Assembly (NCBI RefSeq): GCF_026126425.1
Contig: NZ_JAFMPW010000016.1
Span: 1-63,759, forward strand
Origin: Muriicola sp. Z0-33
Lineage (GTDB): Bacteria > Bacteroidota > Bacteroidia > Flavobacteriales > Flavobacteriaceae
Length of the DNA stretch: 63,759 nt
Direction of reading: 5' to 3'
The notes under the pieces are model-generated. The model was not told where the DNA came from. It worked only from the letters and a program-made list of their open reading frames with translations, and did no database searches. This document shows, piece by piece, positions 34,455-43,427 of the stretch. Positions within the stretch are counted from its first letter, which is position 1. Each line of letters begins with the position of its first letter. A program made the translations under genes and the position numbers.

Positions 34455-36830
34455 ATGAAACAATTACTAAAACAAGCAAAGAAAATTTCAATATTTATCT
34501 TAGCGATTGCATTTTTCGGATGTGAAGAAGTGGAGAACATCTTTCCGGATGTTATTGCAGGATTTACCTTTACCATAAATGCTGATACGGGTACAGTGTC
34601 CTTTATCAATATTTCGGAAGAAGCTCGTACTTATGAGTGGGATTTTGGAGATGGATCCTCGTCCACAGAAATTAATCCTATAAAAACCTATACCGCAACA
34701 GGTACCTATAAGGTAATATTAAAGGCAACTAATGCGTCTGGAGCATCGGCTACCTCAGAAGACGATGTCGCTATCCTGATTAAAGAAGATGTTGCACTTC
34801 CTATTACTTTTGATAACAGTGCCGTAGATTATGAGGTAACTGCCTTTGGTGGAACGGCATTTGAAATATTGGACAACCCGGATGTTTCGGGGAGCAATGA
34901 TACCGCTTCCAATGTTGGTGCAATAACCAATAGTGGAAGTGCATTTGAAGGTATTTTCTTTGATCTTGGAGCCGATATCGATCTGACTACCGATAAAACC
35001 ATTAGCATGAATTTCTGGGCGGATGCTCCGATAGATGTATTGGTGAAGTTGGAAGAAGGAACAGCGGCTGCTGTTGAGGCAACTGCAAGTCATGGCGGTA
35101 CAGGATGGGAAGCTATAACTTTCGATTTTGTTTCTTCAGATCAATATTCAAGACTGACTTTATTTGTAGACGGTCCTGGAACAACTGCAGGGACTTTTTA
35201 TTTAGATGATATTGAGCAAATTGCAACACCACCAGTAGGCGGGGGGCCTGTTCCTCCAACTGCAGGGCCGATGGCCCCAACCGAAGATGCTGCAGATGTT
35301 ATTTCAATCTTTAGTGATTCGTTTACTGACGTTCCAAATCAGGGCTTTAATAATTATGGAGCTGCTGCCTTTGAGCAAGTAGATTTAGGAGGTAATGCTG
35401 TATTGAAATATACCTTTGCTGATGTCCCCGGAGGCAACTTCCAGGTAATAGAATTAGGAGGTGATCAGATTGATGCCGAAGCTGCCGGGATGACCAATTT
35501 CCGTTTCGACCTTTGGTTCCCAAATGAAGTGGATGCCGCTTCAACATTCCTAATGAAGCTTGTAGATATCCCAGGAGGAGGCCCAACAGAAGGACAGATC
35601 GCTATAGGTGAATCTTCCAGCCCTGCAATGGCCCAGGGTAGCTGGTTGAATTTCGATATTCCAATTACAGAATTAGAGAGCAATGGCCTGGGAGGCAAAA
35701 ACAACATCCAGCAAGTGGTTATAGACCTTATGACCGCAGGAGAAGTTTATATTGATAACATCTATTTTTATAAGCCTGCAGGAGGCGGGGGTCCTATTGC
35801 CCCTACAGCAGGGCCAGCGGCCCCAACTGAAGACGCTGCAGATGTTATTTCAATCTTCAGCGACAGCTATACAGATGTACCTAATCAGGGCTTTAACAAT
35901 TACGGAGCTGCGGCCTTTGAACAAGTAGATTTAGGCGGTAATGCGGCTTTAAGATATACTTTTGTAGATACTCCTGGAGGCAATTTCCAGGTGATAGAAT
36001 TAGGTGGGGATCAGATTGATGCGGAAGCTGCCGGAATGACCAATTTTAGATTCGACCTTTGGTTCCCTAATGAGGTAGATGGAGCTTCAACATTTCTAAT
36101 GAAGCTTGTAGATATTCCAGGAGGTGGGCCAACAGAAGGACAGATCAATATAAGTGAATCTTCTAATCCTGCAATGGCGCAGGGTAGCTGGTTAAATTTC
36201 GATATTCCATTTACAGAACTAGAGAGTAATGGTCTAGGTGCTAAGAGCAATATCCAGCAAGTGGTAATAGACCTTATGACCGCAGGTGAAGTATATGTAG
36301 ACAACATTTATTTCTATAAGCCAGGCGGCGGTGGAGGCCCGGTTGCAGGCTTACCCCTCGATTTTGAAGACGGCTCTTCTATGACAGGAGCTTTTGATAA
36401 TGGTGCTAACGGGGCAAATGCAGATAATCCTGATCAAACCGGGATCAACACTTCGGCTAAGGTATACCAGTTTAACAAGGTGGTTGGTTCTGCATGGTAT
36501 TCAGGTGCCTTCAATATTTTCGCTGCTGATATCGACCCTGCCGGGGGGACCACATTTAAGATGAAGATTTGGTCGCCAAATCCAAATATCAATGTGCGTT
36601 TTCAGTTAGAGAAGGAAGGCAACCAGGGACCAATTGTTACCTATAACTTAGATCAGACTGTGGTTCAGGACAGTGCCTGGGTAGAATTGACCTTCGACTT
36701 TTCAACCACTGCTTTAAATCTGGCAGACGGTTATGATAAGATAGTTATTTTCCCTGATTATGATGAGTCTAATCAGGTAGATGTAGCGGTAGAGTCTATT
36801 TATTATATAGATGATATTATCCAGGAATAA
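34455..36830 (+). CDS. Multidomain PKD and carbohydrate-binding-like lipoprotein
   Basis: A 791-residue lipoprotein (lipobox AFFGC, Cys23). A PKD domain spans about 30-115 (YEWDFGDGSSSTEINPIKTY). A jelly-roll-like module spans about 120-265 (LPITFDNSAVDYEVT). Two nearly identical ~180-residue modules follow (about 273-453 and 454-634), each beginning APTEDAADVISIFSD and ending DNIYFYKP. A last module of about 150 residues (GLPLDFEDGSS to YYIDDIIQE) closes the protein. No catalytic residues are seen. Architecture suggests multivalent surface capture of glucan. It ends the first transcription unit, about 180 bp before a strong hairpin. Confidence 0.82.
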   Translation: MKQLLKQAKKISIFILAIAFFGCEEVENIFPDVIAGFTFTINADTGTVSFINISEEARTYEWDFGDGSSSTEINPIKTYTATGTYKVILKATNASGASATSEDDVAILIKEDVALPITFDNSAVDYEVTAFGGTAFEILDNPDVSGSNDTASNVGAITNSGSAFEGIFFDLGADIDLTTDKTISMNFWADAPIDVLVKLEEGTAAAVEATASHGGTGWEAITFDFVSSDQYSRLTLFVDGPGTTAGTFYLDDIEQIATPPVGGGPVPPTAGPMAPTEDAADVISIFSDSFTDVPNQGFNNYGAAAFEQVDLGGNAVLKYTFADVPGGNFQVIELGGDQIDAEAAGMTNFRFDLWFPNEVDAASTFLMKLVDIPGGGPTEGQIAIGESSSPAMAQGSWLNFDIPITELESNGLGGKNNIQQVVIDLMTAGEVYIDNIYFYKPAGGGGPIAPTAGPAAPTEDAADVISIFSDSYTDVPNQGFNNYGAAAFEQVDLGGNAALRYTFVDTPGGNFQVIELGGDQIDAEAAGMTNFRFDLWFPNEVDGASTFLMKLVDIPGGGPTEGQINISESSNPAMAQGSWLNFDIPFTELESNGLGAKSNIQQVVIDLMTAGEVYVDNIYFYKPGGGGGPVAGLPLDFEDGSSMTGAFDNGANGANADNPDQTGINTSAKVYQFNKVVGSAWYSGAFNIFAADIDPAGGTTFKMKIWSPNPNINVRFQLEKEGNQGPIVTYNLDQTVVQDSAWVELTFDFSTTALNLADGYDKIVIFPDYDESNQVDVAVESIYYIDDIIQE
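35274..36360 (+). repeat. Internal tandem repeat of a ~543-bp domain unit
   Basis: Two direct copies (about 35274-35815 and 35818-36360) within the PKD lipoprotein gene encode nearly identical domains. The shared stretch includes GFNNYGAAAFEQVDLGGNA, FQVIELGGDQIDAEAAGM and NIQQVVIDLMTAGEVY. Differences are mainly conservative substitutions and synonymous bases, indicating recent duplication or gene conversion. Confidence 0.9.
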
Positions 36831-37010
36831 AAAGTGCAATTGACTATGTCCAGACTCTGGTCGAAATAAGTAAGCGATAATTATAATGGGTCCGAAAGAA
36901 TCTTTACCTTCTGGCCTTATAATTGGAAATGATCTGTTTTAAGACATAGTTAATTAAAGGAGGGTTTAGCAATTGAAACACCTTCAGGATTAACTGCTAT
37001 TTAAAGGGTG

Positions 37011-37037
37011 AAGATCGGGAGCAAGGCTCCCGATCTT
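37011..37037. terminator. Strong hairpin between the two glucan transcription units
   Basis: Perfect 12-bp arms AAGATCGGGAGC (37011-37022) and GCTCCCGATCTT (37026-37037) with a 3-nt loop, 180 bp after the PKD lipoprotein stop and 71 bp before the transporter start. No T-run follows, so it may act as an mRNA-stabilising or attenuating element rather than a simple terminator. Confidence 0.6.
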
Positions 37038-37107
37038 ATCAACATTATTTATAAGACAGAAATTCTTTTAAAAACAGCATATGGAACAGCGCGAAGTGGA
37101 GGTTAAA

Positions 37108-38622
37108 ATGAATAAGTCTTATACGGTCCTGATCAGTCTGATTGTGGCCCTGGGGGGTTTCTTACTGGGATTTGACAGCGCTGTAATATCTGGCGCAGTT
37201 AAAGGGATCACGCAGTACTTTGAGATGACCGATGCCATGCTGGGATTTGCAGTGGGTTGTGTCATTTTTGGCGCTATGGCCGGTAATTTGCTGGCGGGCC
37301 CCATGGCCGATAGATTCGGAAGGAAAACCGTATTAATTTTTGTGGCTGCGCTCTTTGCTATTTCGGCTTCCTGGTCTGCCCTGGCAACCGGGTACACAGA
37401 ATTTATTATTGCGCGTATTATTGGGGGAATTGGTATTGGTGGCGCTATTCTAATTGCGCCTATATATATTGCCGAAATTGCTCCGCCTAAATTACGGGGA
37501 AGCCTGGTATCCTTTAACCAATTGAATATTGTTATCGGGATATCCGTGGCCTATTTTTCTAATTATTTTCTGGTGAATTATGGCGATGAGAGTTGGAGAT
37601 GGATGCTTGGAGTAGAAGCTATTCCGGCCATCATTTATTTCTTATCTCTGTTTTCGGTACCAAAGAGTCCGCGCTGGTTAATATTAAAATTGAACAAGGT
37701 TAAATTGGCCCGTAAAATTTTACAAAAAATTGGGGGCGAAGAATATGCAGAAATTACCGTAGCCGAAATTCAACGGGGAAGAGACAAACAAGAAGAAAAG
37801 GGAAAACTGGCCGATCTTTTCAAAAGCAAGTACGCCACAATTATGATCATCGCCCTGGGGATTGCATTTTTTCAGCAAATCACAGGTATAAATGCAATTT
37901 TCTATTACGCTCCGACGATTTTTGAACAGGCCGGAGGTAGTACAGATTCTTCTTTTCTACAGGCTATTGTTGTGGGTTTAACCAATCTGGTATTTACTCT
38001 TGTTGCTATTTGGTTAATAGATAGATTGGGCAGGAAACCCTTGCTTCTAATAGGAACCAGCTGTATGACGATTGCGCTTTTGATGGCTACATTTGCCTTT
38101 AATACTGCGACTTATGATTTTAATGCTACAACTCTTGACAAGGTTCAGAATAAAGAAATAAAAACGGCTCTTGCAGATTTAGAAGGGCAGTCTTTTGAGA
38201 GTCAGGGAGCGCTGTTTGAGGTTGTATCTGCAAAAATGAATCAGGACCTGTTTTTAAACTTCAAACGAAATGAGATTACCAATTTTATTCAGATCAATGC
38301 CACACTGGTTTTGATTGCAATTTTACTTTATGTAGCTTCATTCGCCATCTCCCTGGGTCCGGTTATGTGGACCTTGATTTCGGAGGTGTTCCCCAGTAAG
38401 ATAAAAGGCATTGCTATTTCGGTGGTGGGCTTCTTTAATTCATTGGTTAGTTTTTCTGTTACCCAAATATTCCCCTGGGAACTCACCAATCTGGGACCAA
38501 CTACGACCTTTGCGTTATACGCACTGCTATCATTTCTGGCCATCCTGTTCGTCTACAAGTATGTTATAGAGACTAAGGGTAAAACCCTGGAGGAAGTAGA
38601 AGAATTGCTGATCAGACCATAA
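37108..38622 (+). CDS. MFS sugar porter (SP family)
   Basis: A 504-residue, 12-helix inner-membrane symporter. SP-family signatures are visible: GPMADRFGRKTVL after helix 2, the R-G-x-x-x-S loop LRGSLVSFNQ, PKSPRWLI, QQITGINAIFYYAPTIF in helix 7, DRLGRKPLLL, and the C-terminal KYVIETKGKTLEEVEE. Start is ATG 37108, preceded by GGAGG; the in-frame ATG at 37081 would add only nine polar residues. It follows the hairpin and leads the second glucan unit. Likely imports glucose or short glucans released outside or in the periplasm; substrate is inference. Confidence 0.9.
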   Translation: MNKSYTVLISLIVALGGFLLGFDSAVISGAVKGITQYFEMTDAMLGFAVGCVIFGAMAGNLLAGPMADRFGRKTVLIFVAALFAISASWSALATGYTEFIIARIIGGIGIGGAILIAPIYIAEIAPPKLRGSLVSFNQLNIVIGISVAYFSNYFLVNYGDESWRWMLGVEAIPAIIYFLSLFSVPKSPRWLILKLNKVKLARKILQKIGGEEYAEITVAEIQRGRDKQEEKGKLADLFKSKYATIMIIALGIAFFQQITGINAIFYYAPTIFEQAGGSTDSSFLQAIVVGLTNLVFTLVAIWLIDRLGRKPLLLIGTSCMTIALLMATFAFNTATYDFNATTLDKVQNKEIKTALADLEGQSFESQGALFEVVSAKMNQDLFLNFKRNEITNFIQINATLVLIAILLYVASFAISLGPVMWTLISEVFPSKIKGIAISVVGFFNSLVSFSVTQIFPWELTNLGPTTTFALYALLSFLAILFVYKYVIETKGKTLEEVEELLIRP

Positions 38623-38657
38623 ACTAAAAAATAATAACCAAAAAAGTACGCATACCT

Positions 38658-41600
38658 ATGCCTGAGGCCAACCAACCAAACAACAAAGTGATGGAGCAAG
38701 TGCAAATTGAACAGGAAAGCTTTTTCAAGATTTCGAATAGCGATTCCTTGCGACCATTTTTTATGAGTATTGTGAGCAATTCTAATCACTGGATGTTCAT
38801 TTCAAGTAATGGCGGCCTTACCGCCGGACGCAAGAATTCGCAATACTCTCTTTTCCCATATTATACAGACGACAAGATTACTGAATCTGCTGATATTACT
38901 GGTAGTAAGTCGGTGTTTCGCGTCAAAAAGGGGGGTAAAGAATACCTGTGGGAACCCTTTTCCGATCGTATGGAGGGTACGTACAAAGTTACCAGGAACC
39001 TGTACAAGAATATTTACGGAAACAAGATCCTCTTTGAAGAAATTAATCACGATTTAGAACTTACTTATAGCTATCAATGGAACTCCAGTAATGTATACGG
39101 CTTTGTGAAGAAATCCAAATTGGTTAATGATAGCAGTGATGAAGTTAATTTAACTGTATTGGATGGTATTCAGAATATTCTGCCTTATGGGGTAGGCAGC
39201 GATTTGCAGAATGCACAGAGTAATCTTGTGGATGCATATAAAAGAAGCGAACTGCTAAAAGAATCTGGTCTTGGGATCTATGCACTAAGTGCCATTATTG
39301 TAGACAAGGCAGAACCCAGTGAGGCCCTGAAAGCTAATATTGCCTGGTCTTTGGGTCTGGATAACACTACTCATTTGTTGTCTTCCCTGCAGCTTAAAAA
39401 TTTCAGACGCGGAATTTCGGTCCAGGAAGAAACTGATGTTAAGGCAGAAAAAGGAGCCTATTTCAACAAGACAGATTTGTCCCTGGCGGCTTCTTCTGAA
39501 AAAGAATGGATGACCATTGCCAATGTGAATCAAAATCACACCGCGATTGCCGAGATATCAAAAGCGATACAGTATGATAATGATTTGGCCAGAAAAGTAA
39601 ATCAGGACATTGCTTTGGGAACTGAAAAACTAATCCAATTGAATGCCGCATCCGATGGCCTTCAACTCACGGAAGATCAACTCCGAGATACCCGACATTT
39701 TTCCAATACCCTTTTCAATATTATGCGTGGAGGGATATTTGATAACAACTACCAAATTGAAAAATGGGATTTTAAGAACTACCTGAGAGGTGCCAATAAG
39801 CAAGTCTATAAGTCTTTTGAAAGTACCATTAGTGAACTTCCGGATGTTTTTTCTCTTTCAAAATTGAAAGAGACTGCCAATAAGGGTGGGGATAATAATT
39901 TCAGACGCCTATGTCTGGAGTATTTGCCTCTAAAATTTAGTAGAAGGCATGGGGATCCCAGCAGACCCTGGAATGTTTTTTCCATTAATACCCATAGTGA
40001 ACTGGATGGATCAAAAATTCTGGATTATGAGGGAAATTGGCGCGATATCTTCCAAAACTGGGAGGCTCTGGCCCTTTCCTATCCGGAGTTTATTGAATGT
40101 ATGATCCATAAATTTTTGAATGCAACCACTTTTGATGGATATAACCCATATAGGGTAACAAAAGGCGGCTTTGATTGGGAAACCATTGAACCCGATGACC
40201 CGTGGTCCTATATTGGGTATTGGGGAGATCACCAGATTATCTATCTTTTAAAGTTCCTGGAAATTGCAGAAAACCATTCCCCGGGTAGATTGGAAAATTT
40301 ATTTAACGAGGACATTTTTGTATATGCCAATGTCCCCTATAAAATTAAAGCGTATTCGCAGTTGTTAAAGCATCCGAAGGATACTATTGATTTTGATGAT
40401 GAATTAGATGCTGATATCCGTCAAAGAAGAACCGAATTTGGAGCCGACGGGGCCTTGCTTTCTCTTGATGGTAATGAAATCTACCAGGTTAATTTTATAG
40501 AAAAAATTCTGGCGACAGTACTGGCTAAACTTTCCAATTTTATACCTGAAGGAGGTATTTGGATGAACACACAACGGCCAGAGTGGAACGACGCTAATAA
40601 TGCTTTGGTAGGTAATGGCGTTTCTATGGTAACCCTTTACTACCTGCGAAGGTTTTTAAATTTCTTCAGGAATATGCTCTCCTCAACTGAATTAAAAGAG
40701 GTGGCAATATCTAAGGAATTATTAGTCTTTTTGGAAGGTCTGTCATCTACTTTCAAGGCACATCAATCTAGCCTAGCCGGAGATATAGATGATAAGGAAA
40801 GAAAATCAATTCTGGACGGAATAGGGCAGGCTGGAAGTGATTATAGATTAAAGATTTACGGAAATACGTTTTCCGGAGATAAAGGTACGGTCAGTATTGA
40901 AGATTTGTCAGAGTTCGTTGAATTAAGTATACAATATTGCGAGCATTCTATTCGTGCAAATAAGAGAGCAGATGATCTGTATCATGCGTATAATCTTATG
41001 ACCGTTGATAATTCTGAGGAAATTTCTATTGCTTATCTAAGCGAAATGCTGGAAGGACAAGTGGCTGTGCTGAGTTCCGGATACTTAAATGGGGTAGAAA
41101 GCCTTACAGTTTTAGACGCACTTAAAAGTAGTGCCTTGTTCAGGGAAGATCAGTATAGCTATCTTTTATATCCTAACAAAGACCTGCCAAGATTTGCTGT
41201 AAAAAATAACATTCCCAAGGAGCGTATCAGCCAATCTGACTTATTACAGGAATTTTCGGATACATCTGACACACGAATAATTGAGAAAGATATTAATGGA
41301 AATTTTCATTTCAACGGAAATTTTAAAAATGCCGGCGATTTGCAAAACGCACTTAATGGTCTTAACCCTGATGATTTTACGCACCTGACCGAAAAGGAAA
41401 AGGAATCGATCTTACAACTGTTTGAAACGGTTTTTAATCACAAGGCTTTTACTGGTAGGTCCGGAACATTTTTTGGGTACGAGGGTCTGGGATCTATTTA
41501 TTGGCATATGGTATCCAAACTACAACTTGCAGTGCAGGAATGTTGTTTAAAGGCTATTGAAGATGGGGAGGAGAAAGAAACCATTGGGAGACTGCTGGAA

Positions 41601-42089
41601 CATTATTATGAAATTAATGAGGGCATTGGGGTGCATAAATCTCCGGAGCTTTACGGTGCCTTTCCTACCGATCCTTATTCTCATACCCCACAAGGTAAAG
41701 GAGCACAACAACCGGGAATGACCGGGCAGGTAAAAGAGGATATCCTTAGCAGATTTGGAGAATTGGGTGTTTTTGTAAAAGAGGGCAGACTCTGTTTTCA
41801 GCCCGATCTGTTGCGCAGCGAAGAATTGCTGACGGCAGACAAATCCTTTATTTACCGAGATGTGAACGGAGTTGAGCAAAAACTGGAACTAAACGCTGGC
41901 TCTCTTTGTTTTACATACTGTCAGGTGCCTGTTGTTTATTCAAAATCGGAAACGGAAATGATGAAGGTTGTTTACAACAAAGGCGAAATATTAGAATTTG
42001 AACATCCGATTCTTGATGTAAATACCAGTAAAAAGGTGTTTGCAAGAAGTGGTGAAATTAACCGAATCATAATTTCAATTGAAAAATAA
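38658..42089 (+). CDS. Beta-1,3-oligoglucan phosphorylase (GH149/GH161-like)
   Basis: A 1143-residue protein without a signal peptide, so cytoplasmic. Motifs match the phosphorylase clan related to GH94: SRRHGDPSRPWNVFSI, the W-N-D motif with the presumed general acid Asp645 in TQRPEWNDANNALVG, GRSGTFFGYEGLGSIYWHM and GAFPTDPYSHTPQGKGAQQ. It would split beta-1,3-glucan oligosaccharides with phosphate, giving glucose-1-phosphate and saving ATP. Length fits GH149 (about 1100 residues); GH161 is the alternative. It lies 35 bp after the MFS gene and 2 bp before the lipoprotein GH17 gene. The long N-terminal part resembles a substrate-holding beta-sandwich. Confidence 0.85.
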   Translation: MPEANQPNNKVMEQVQIEQESFFKISNSDSLRPFFMSIVSNSNHWMFISSNGGLTAGRKNSQYSLFPYYTDDKITESADITGSKSVFRVKKGGKEYLWEPFSDRMEGTYKVTRNLYKNIYGNKILFEEINHDLELTYSYQWNSSNVYGFVKKSKLVNDSSDEVNLTVLDGIQNILPYGVGSDLQNAQSNLVDAYKRSELLKESGLGIYALSAIIVDKAEPSEALKANIAWSLGLDNTTHLLSSLQLKNFRRGISVQEETDVKAEKGAYFNKTDLSLAASSEKEWMTIANVNQNHTAIAEISKAIQYDNDLARKVNQDIALGTEKLIQLNAASDGLQLTEDQLRDTRHFSNTLFNIMRGGIFDNNYQIEKWDFKNYLRGANKQVYKSFESTISELPDVFSLSKLKETANKGGDNNFRRLCLEYLPLKFSRRHGDPSRPWNVFSINTHSELDGSKILDYEGNWRDIFQNWEALALSYPEFIECMIHKFLNATTFDGYNPYRVTKGGFDWETIEPDDPWSYIGYWGDHQIIYLLKFLEIAENHSPGRLENLFNEDIFVYANVPYKIKAYSQLLKHPKDTIDFDDELDADIRQRRTEFGADGALLSLDGNEIYQVNFIEKILATVLAKLSNFIPEGGIWMNTQRPEWNDANNALVGNGVSMVTLYYLRRFLNFFRNMLSSTELKEVAISKELLVFLEGLSSTFKAHQSSLAGDIDDKERKSILDGIGQAGSDYRLKIYGNTFSGDKGTVSIEDLSEFVELSIQYCEHSIRANKRADDLYHAYNLMTVDNSEEISIAYLSEMLEGQVAVLSSGYLNGVESLTVLDALKSSALFREDQYSYLLYPNKDLPRFAVKNNIPKERISQSDLLQEFSDTSDTRIIEKDINGNFHFNGNFKNAGDLQNALNGLNPDDFTHLTEKEKESILQLFETVFNHKAFTGRSGTFFGYEGLGSIYWHMVSKLQLAVQECCLKAIEDGEEKETIGRLLEHYYEINEGIGVHKSPELYGAFPTDPYSHTPQGKGAQQPGMTGQVKEDILSRFGELGVFVKEGRLCFQPDLLRSEELLTADKSFIYRDVNGVEQKLELNAGSLCFTYCQVPVVYSKSETEMMKVVYNKGEILEFEHPILDVNTSKKVFARSGEINRIIISIEK

Positions 42090-42091
42090 CT

Positions 42092-43402
42092 ATGAAAGAA
42101 ATGAACCAACCTATAAAACTAATTGTTTACTTCTTTTTGGTAGGTTTGGTGTTCTCGTGCACAACCGAAAATAAAAAAGAGAGTAACGAAAATTCTGAGA
42201 AAGAAGATATAAATATGACTGCTAAAGAAATTTTAGGTAACCCCAACTATTTGGCGATTTCTTATGGAGGGTATAGGAAAACCACTCGAGAAATCAAAGA
42301 TCAACCAACCCTTGCGGAGATCAAGGACGATTTAAAGATCCTGTCTGCCATGGGTATTAAAGTTATACGAACCTATAATGTACAATTACCACAAGCGTTC
42401 AACATTTTAAATGCTATTAGACACTTAAAAGAGGAAGATCCGAATTTTGAAATGTATGTTATGCTGGGGGCATGGATAGATTGTAAAAATGCCTGGACAG
42501 ACCTGGAGCCCGATCACAATGTGGAAAGTGAGCATAATGAAAGCGAAATAGCTCGTGCAGTTGCCCTGGCCAATCAGTATCCGGATATTGTAAAAATTAT
42601 TGCAGTGGGTAATGAGGCCATGATAAAATGGGCCACCAGTTATTTCGTGCAGCCAGAAGTGATCTTAAAATGGGTGAACCATCTACAGGAATTAAAAAAG
42701 TCCGGAAAGCTCAACAAGGAAGTATGGATTACCTGCTCAGATGATTATGCCTCCTGGGGTGGGGGAGATGGTGACTATCACAACCAGGAACTAGAAAGTA
42801 TCATTAAGGCAGTTGATTATATCTCTATGCATACCTATCCCTACCATAACTCTCATTATAATCCGCAGTTCTGGGGCGTTCCAGGGGAAGAAGAGGAGCT
42901 ATCCAAGAAAGAGAAAATTGATGCTGCGATGCATAGGGCCATAGCTTTTGCAAAAGCGCAATACGACAGTGTTACCAATTATATGAAAAGCCTTGGTGTA
43001 AATAAACCTGTTCATATTGGTGAAACCGGCTGGGCGACGATATCTAACGGGCATTATGGCCCTAATGGTTCAAGAGCAACAGATGAATATAAGGAAGCCA
43101 TGTATCACGATTTAATGCGAGAATGGACCAACAAAGAAGGTATTTCCTGTTTTTATTTTGAAGCCTTTGATGAACCGTGGAAAGATGCTCATAACCAGAA
43201 AGGTTCTGAAAATCATTTCGGATTGTTTACCGTAGATGGGAAGGCCAAGTATGCCTTATGGCGCATGGTTGAGCAGGGAATTTTTGAAGGACTTAGCAGA
43301 AATGGAAATCCAATAATAAAAACATATGATGGAGATCAGGAAGCAATGATGAACGATGTTTTATCACCGCCAACAGCAATGGAAATTGCTGTTATTGAAT
43401 GA
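42092..43402 (+). CDS. GH17 beta-1,3-glucanase, lipoprotein
   Basis: A 436-residue lipoprotein (lipobox GLVFSC, Cys23) followed by an acidic spacer and a GH17 barrel. The acid/base Glu175 lies in IIAVGNEAM and the nucleophile Glu311 in HIGETGWAT. VIRTYNVQ near residue 92 is the typical first strand. FEAFDEPWKDAHN ends the barrel. GH17 enzymes in laminarin loci act as exo- or endo-beta-1,3-glucanases on beta-1,3-chains. The start is 2 bp after the phosphorylase stop. The coding region ends at 43402 inside the preceding leader of the GH30 gene. Confidence 0.92.
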   Translation: MKEMNQPIKLIVYFFLVGLVFSCTTENKKESNENSEKEDINMTAKEILGNPNYLAISYGGYRKTTREIKDQPTLAEIKDDLKILSAMGIKVIRTYNVQLPQAFNILNAIRHLKEEDPNFEMYVMLGAWIDCKNAWTDLEPDHNVESEHNESEIARAVALANQYPDIVKIIAVGNEAMIKWATSYFVQPEVILKWVNHLQELKKSGKLNKEVWITCSDDYASWGGGDGDYHNQELESIIKAVDYISMHTYPYHNSHYNPQFWGVPGEEEELSKKEKIDAAMHRAIAFAKAQYDSVTNYMKSLGVNKPVHIGETGWATISNGHYGPNGSRATDEYKEAMYHDLMREWTNKEGISCFYFEAFDEPWKDAHNQKGSENHFGLFTVDGKAKYALWRMVEQGIFEGLSRNGNPIIKTYDGDQEAMMNDVLSPPTAMEIAVIE

Positions 43403-43427
43403 TAAGATGTTTCAAAAATTCCGAATT

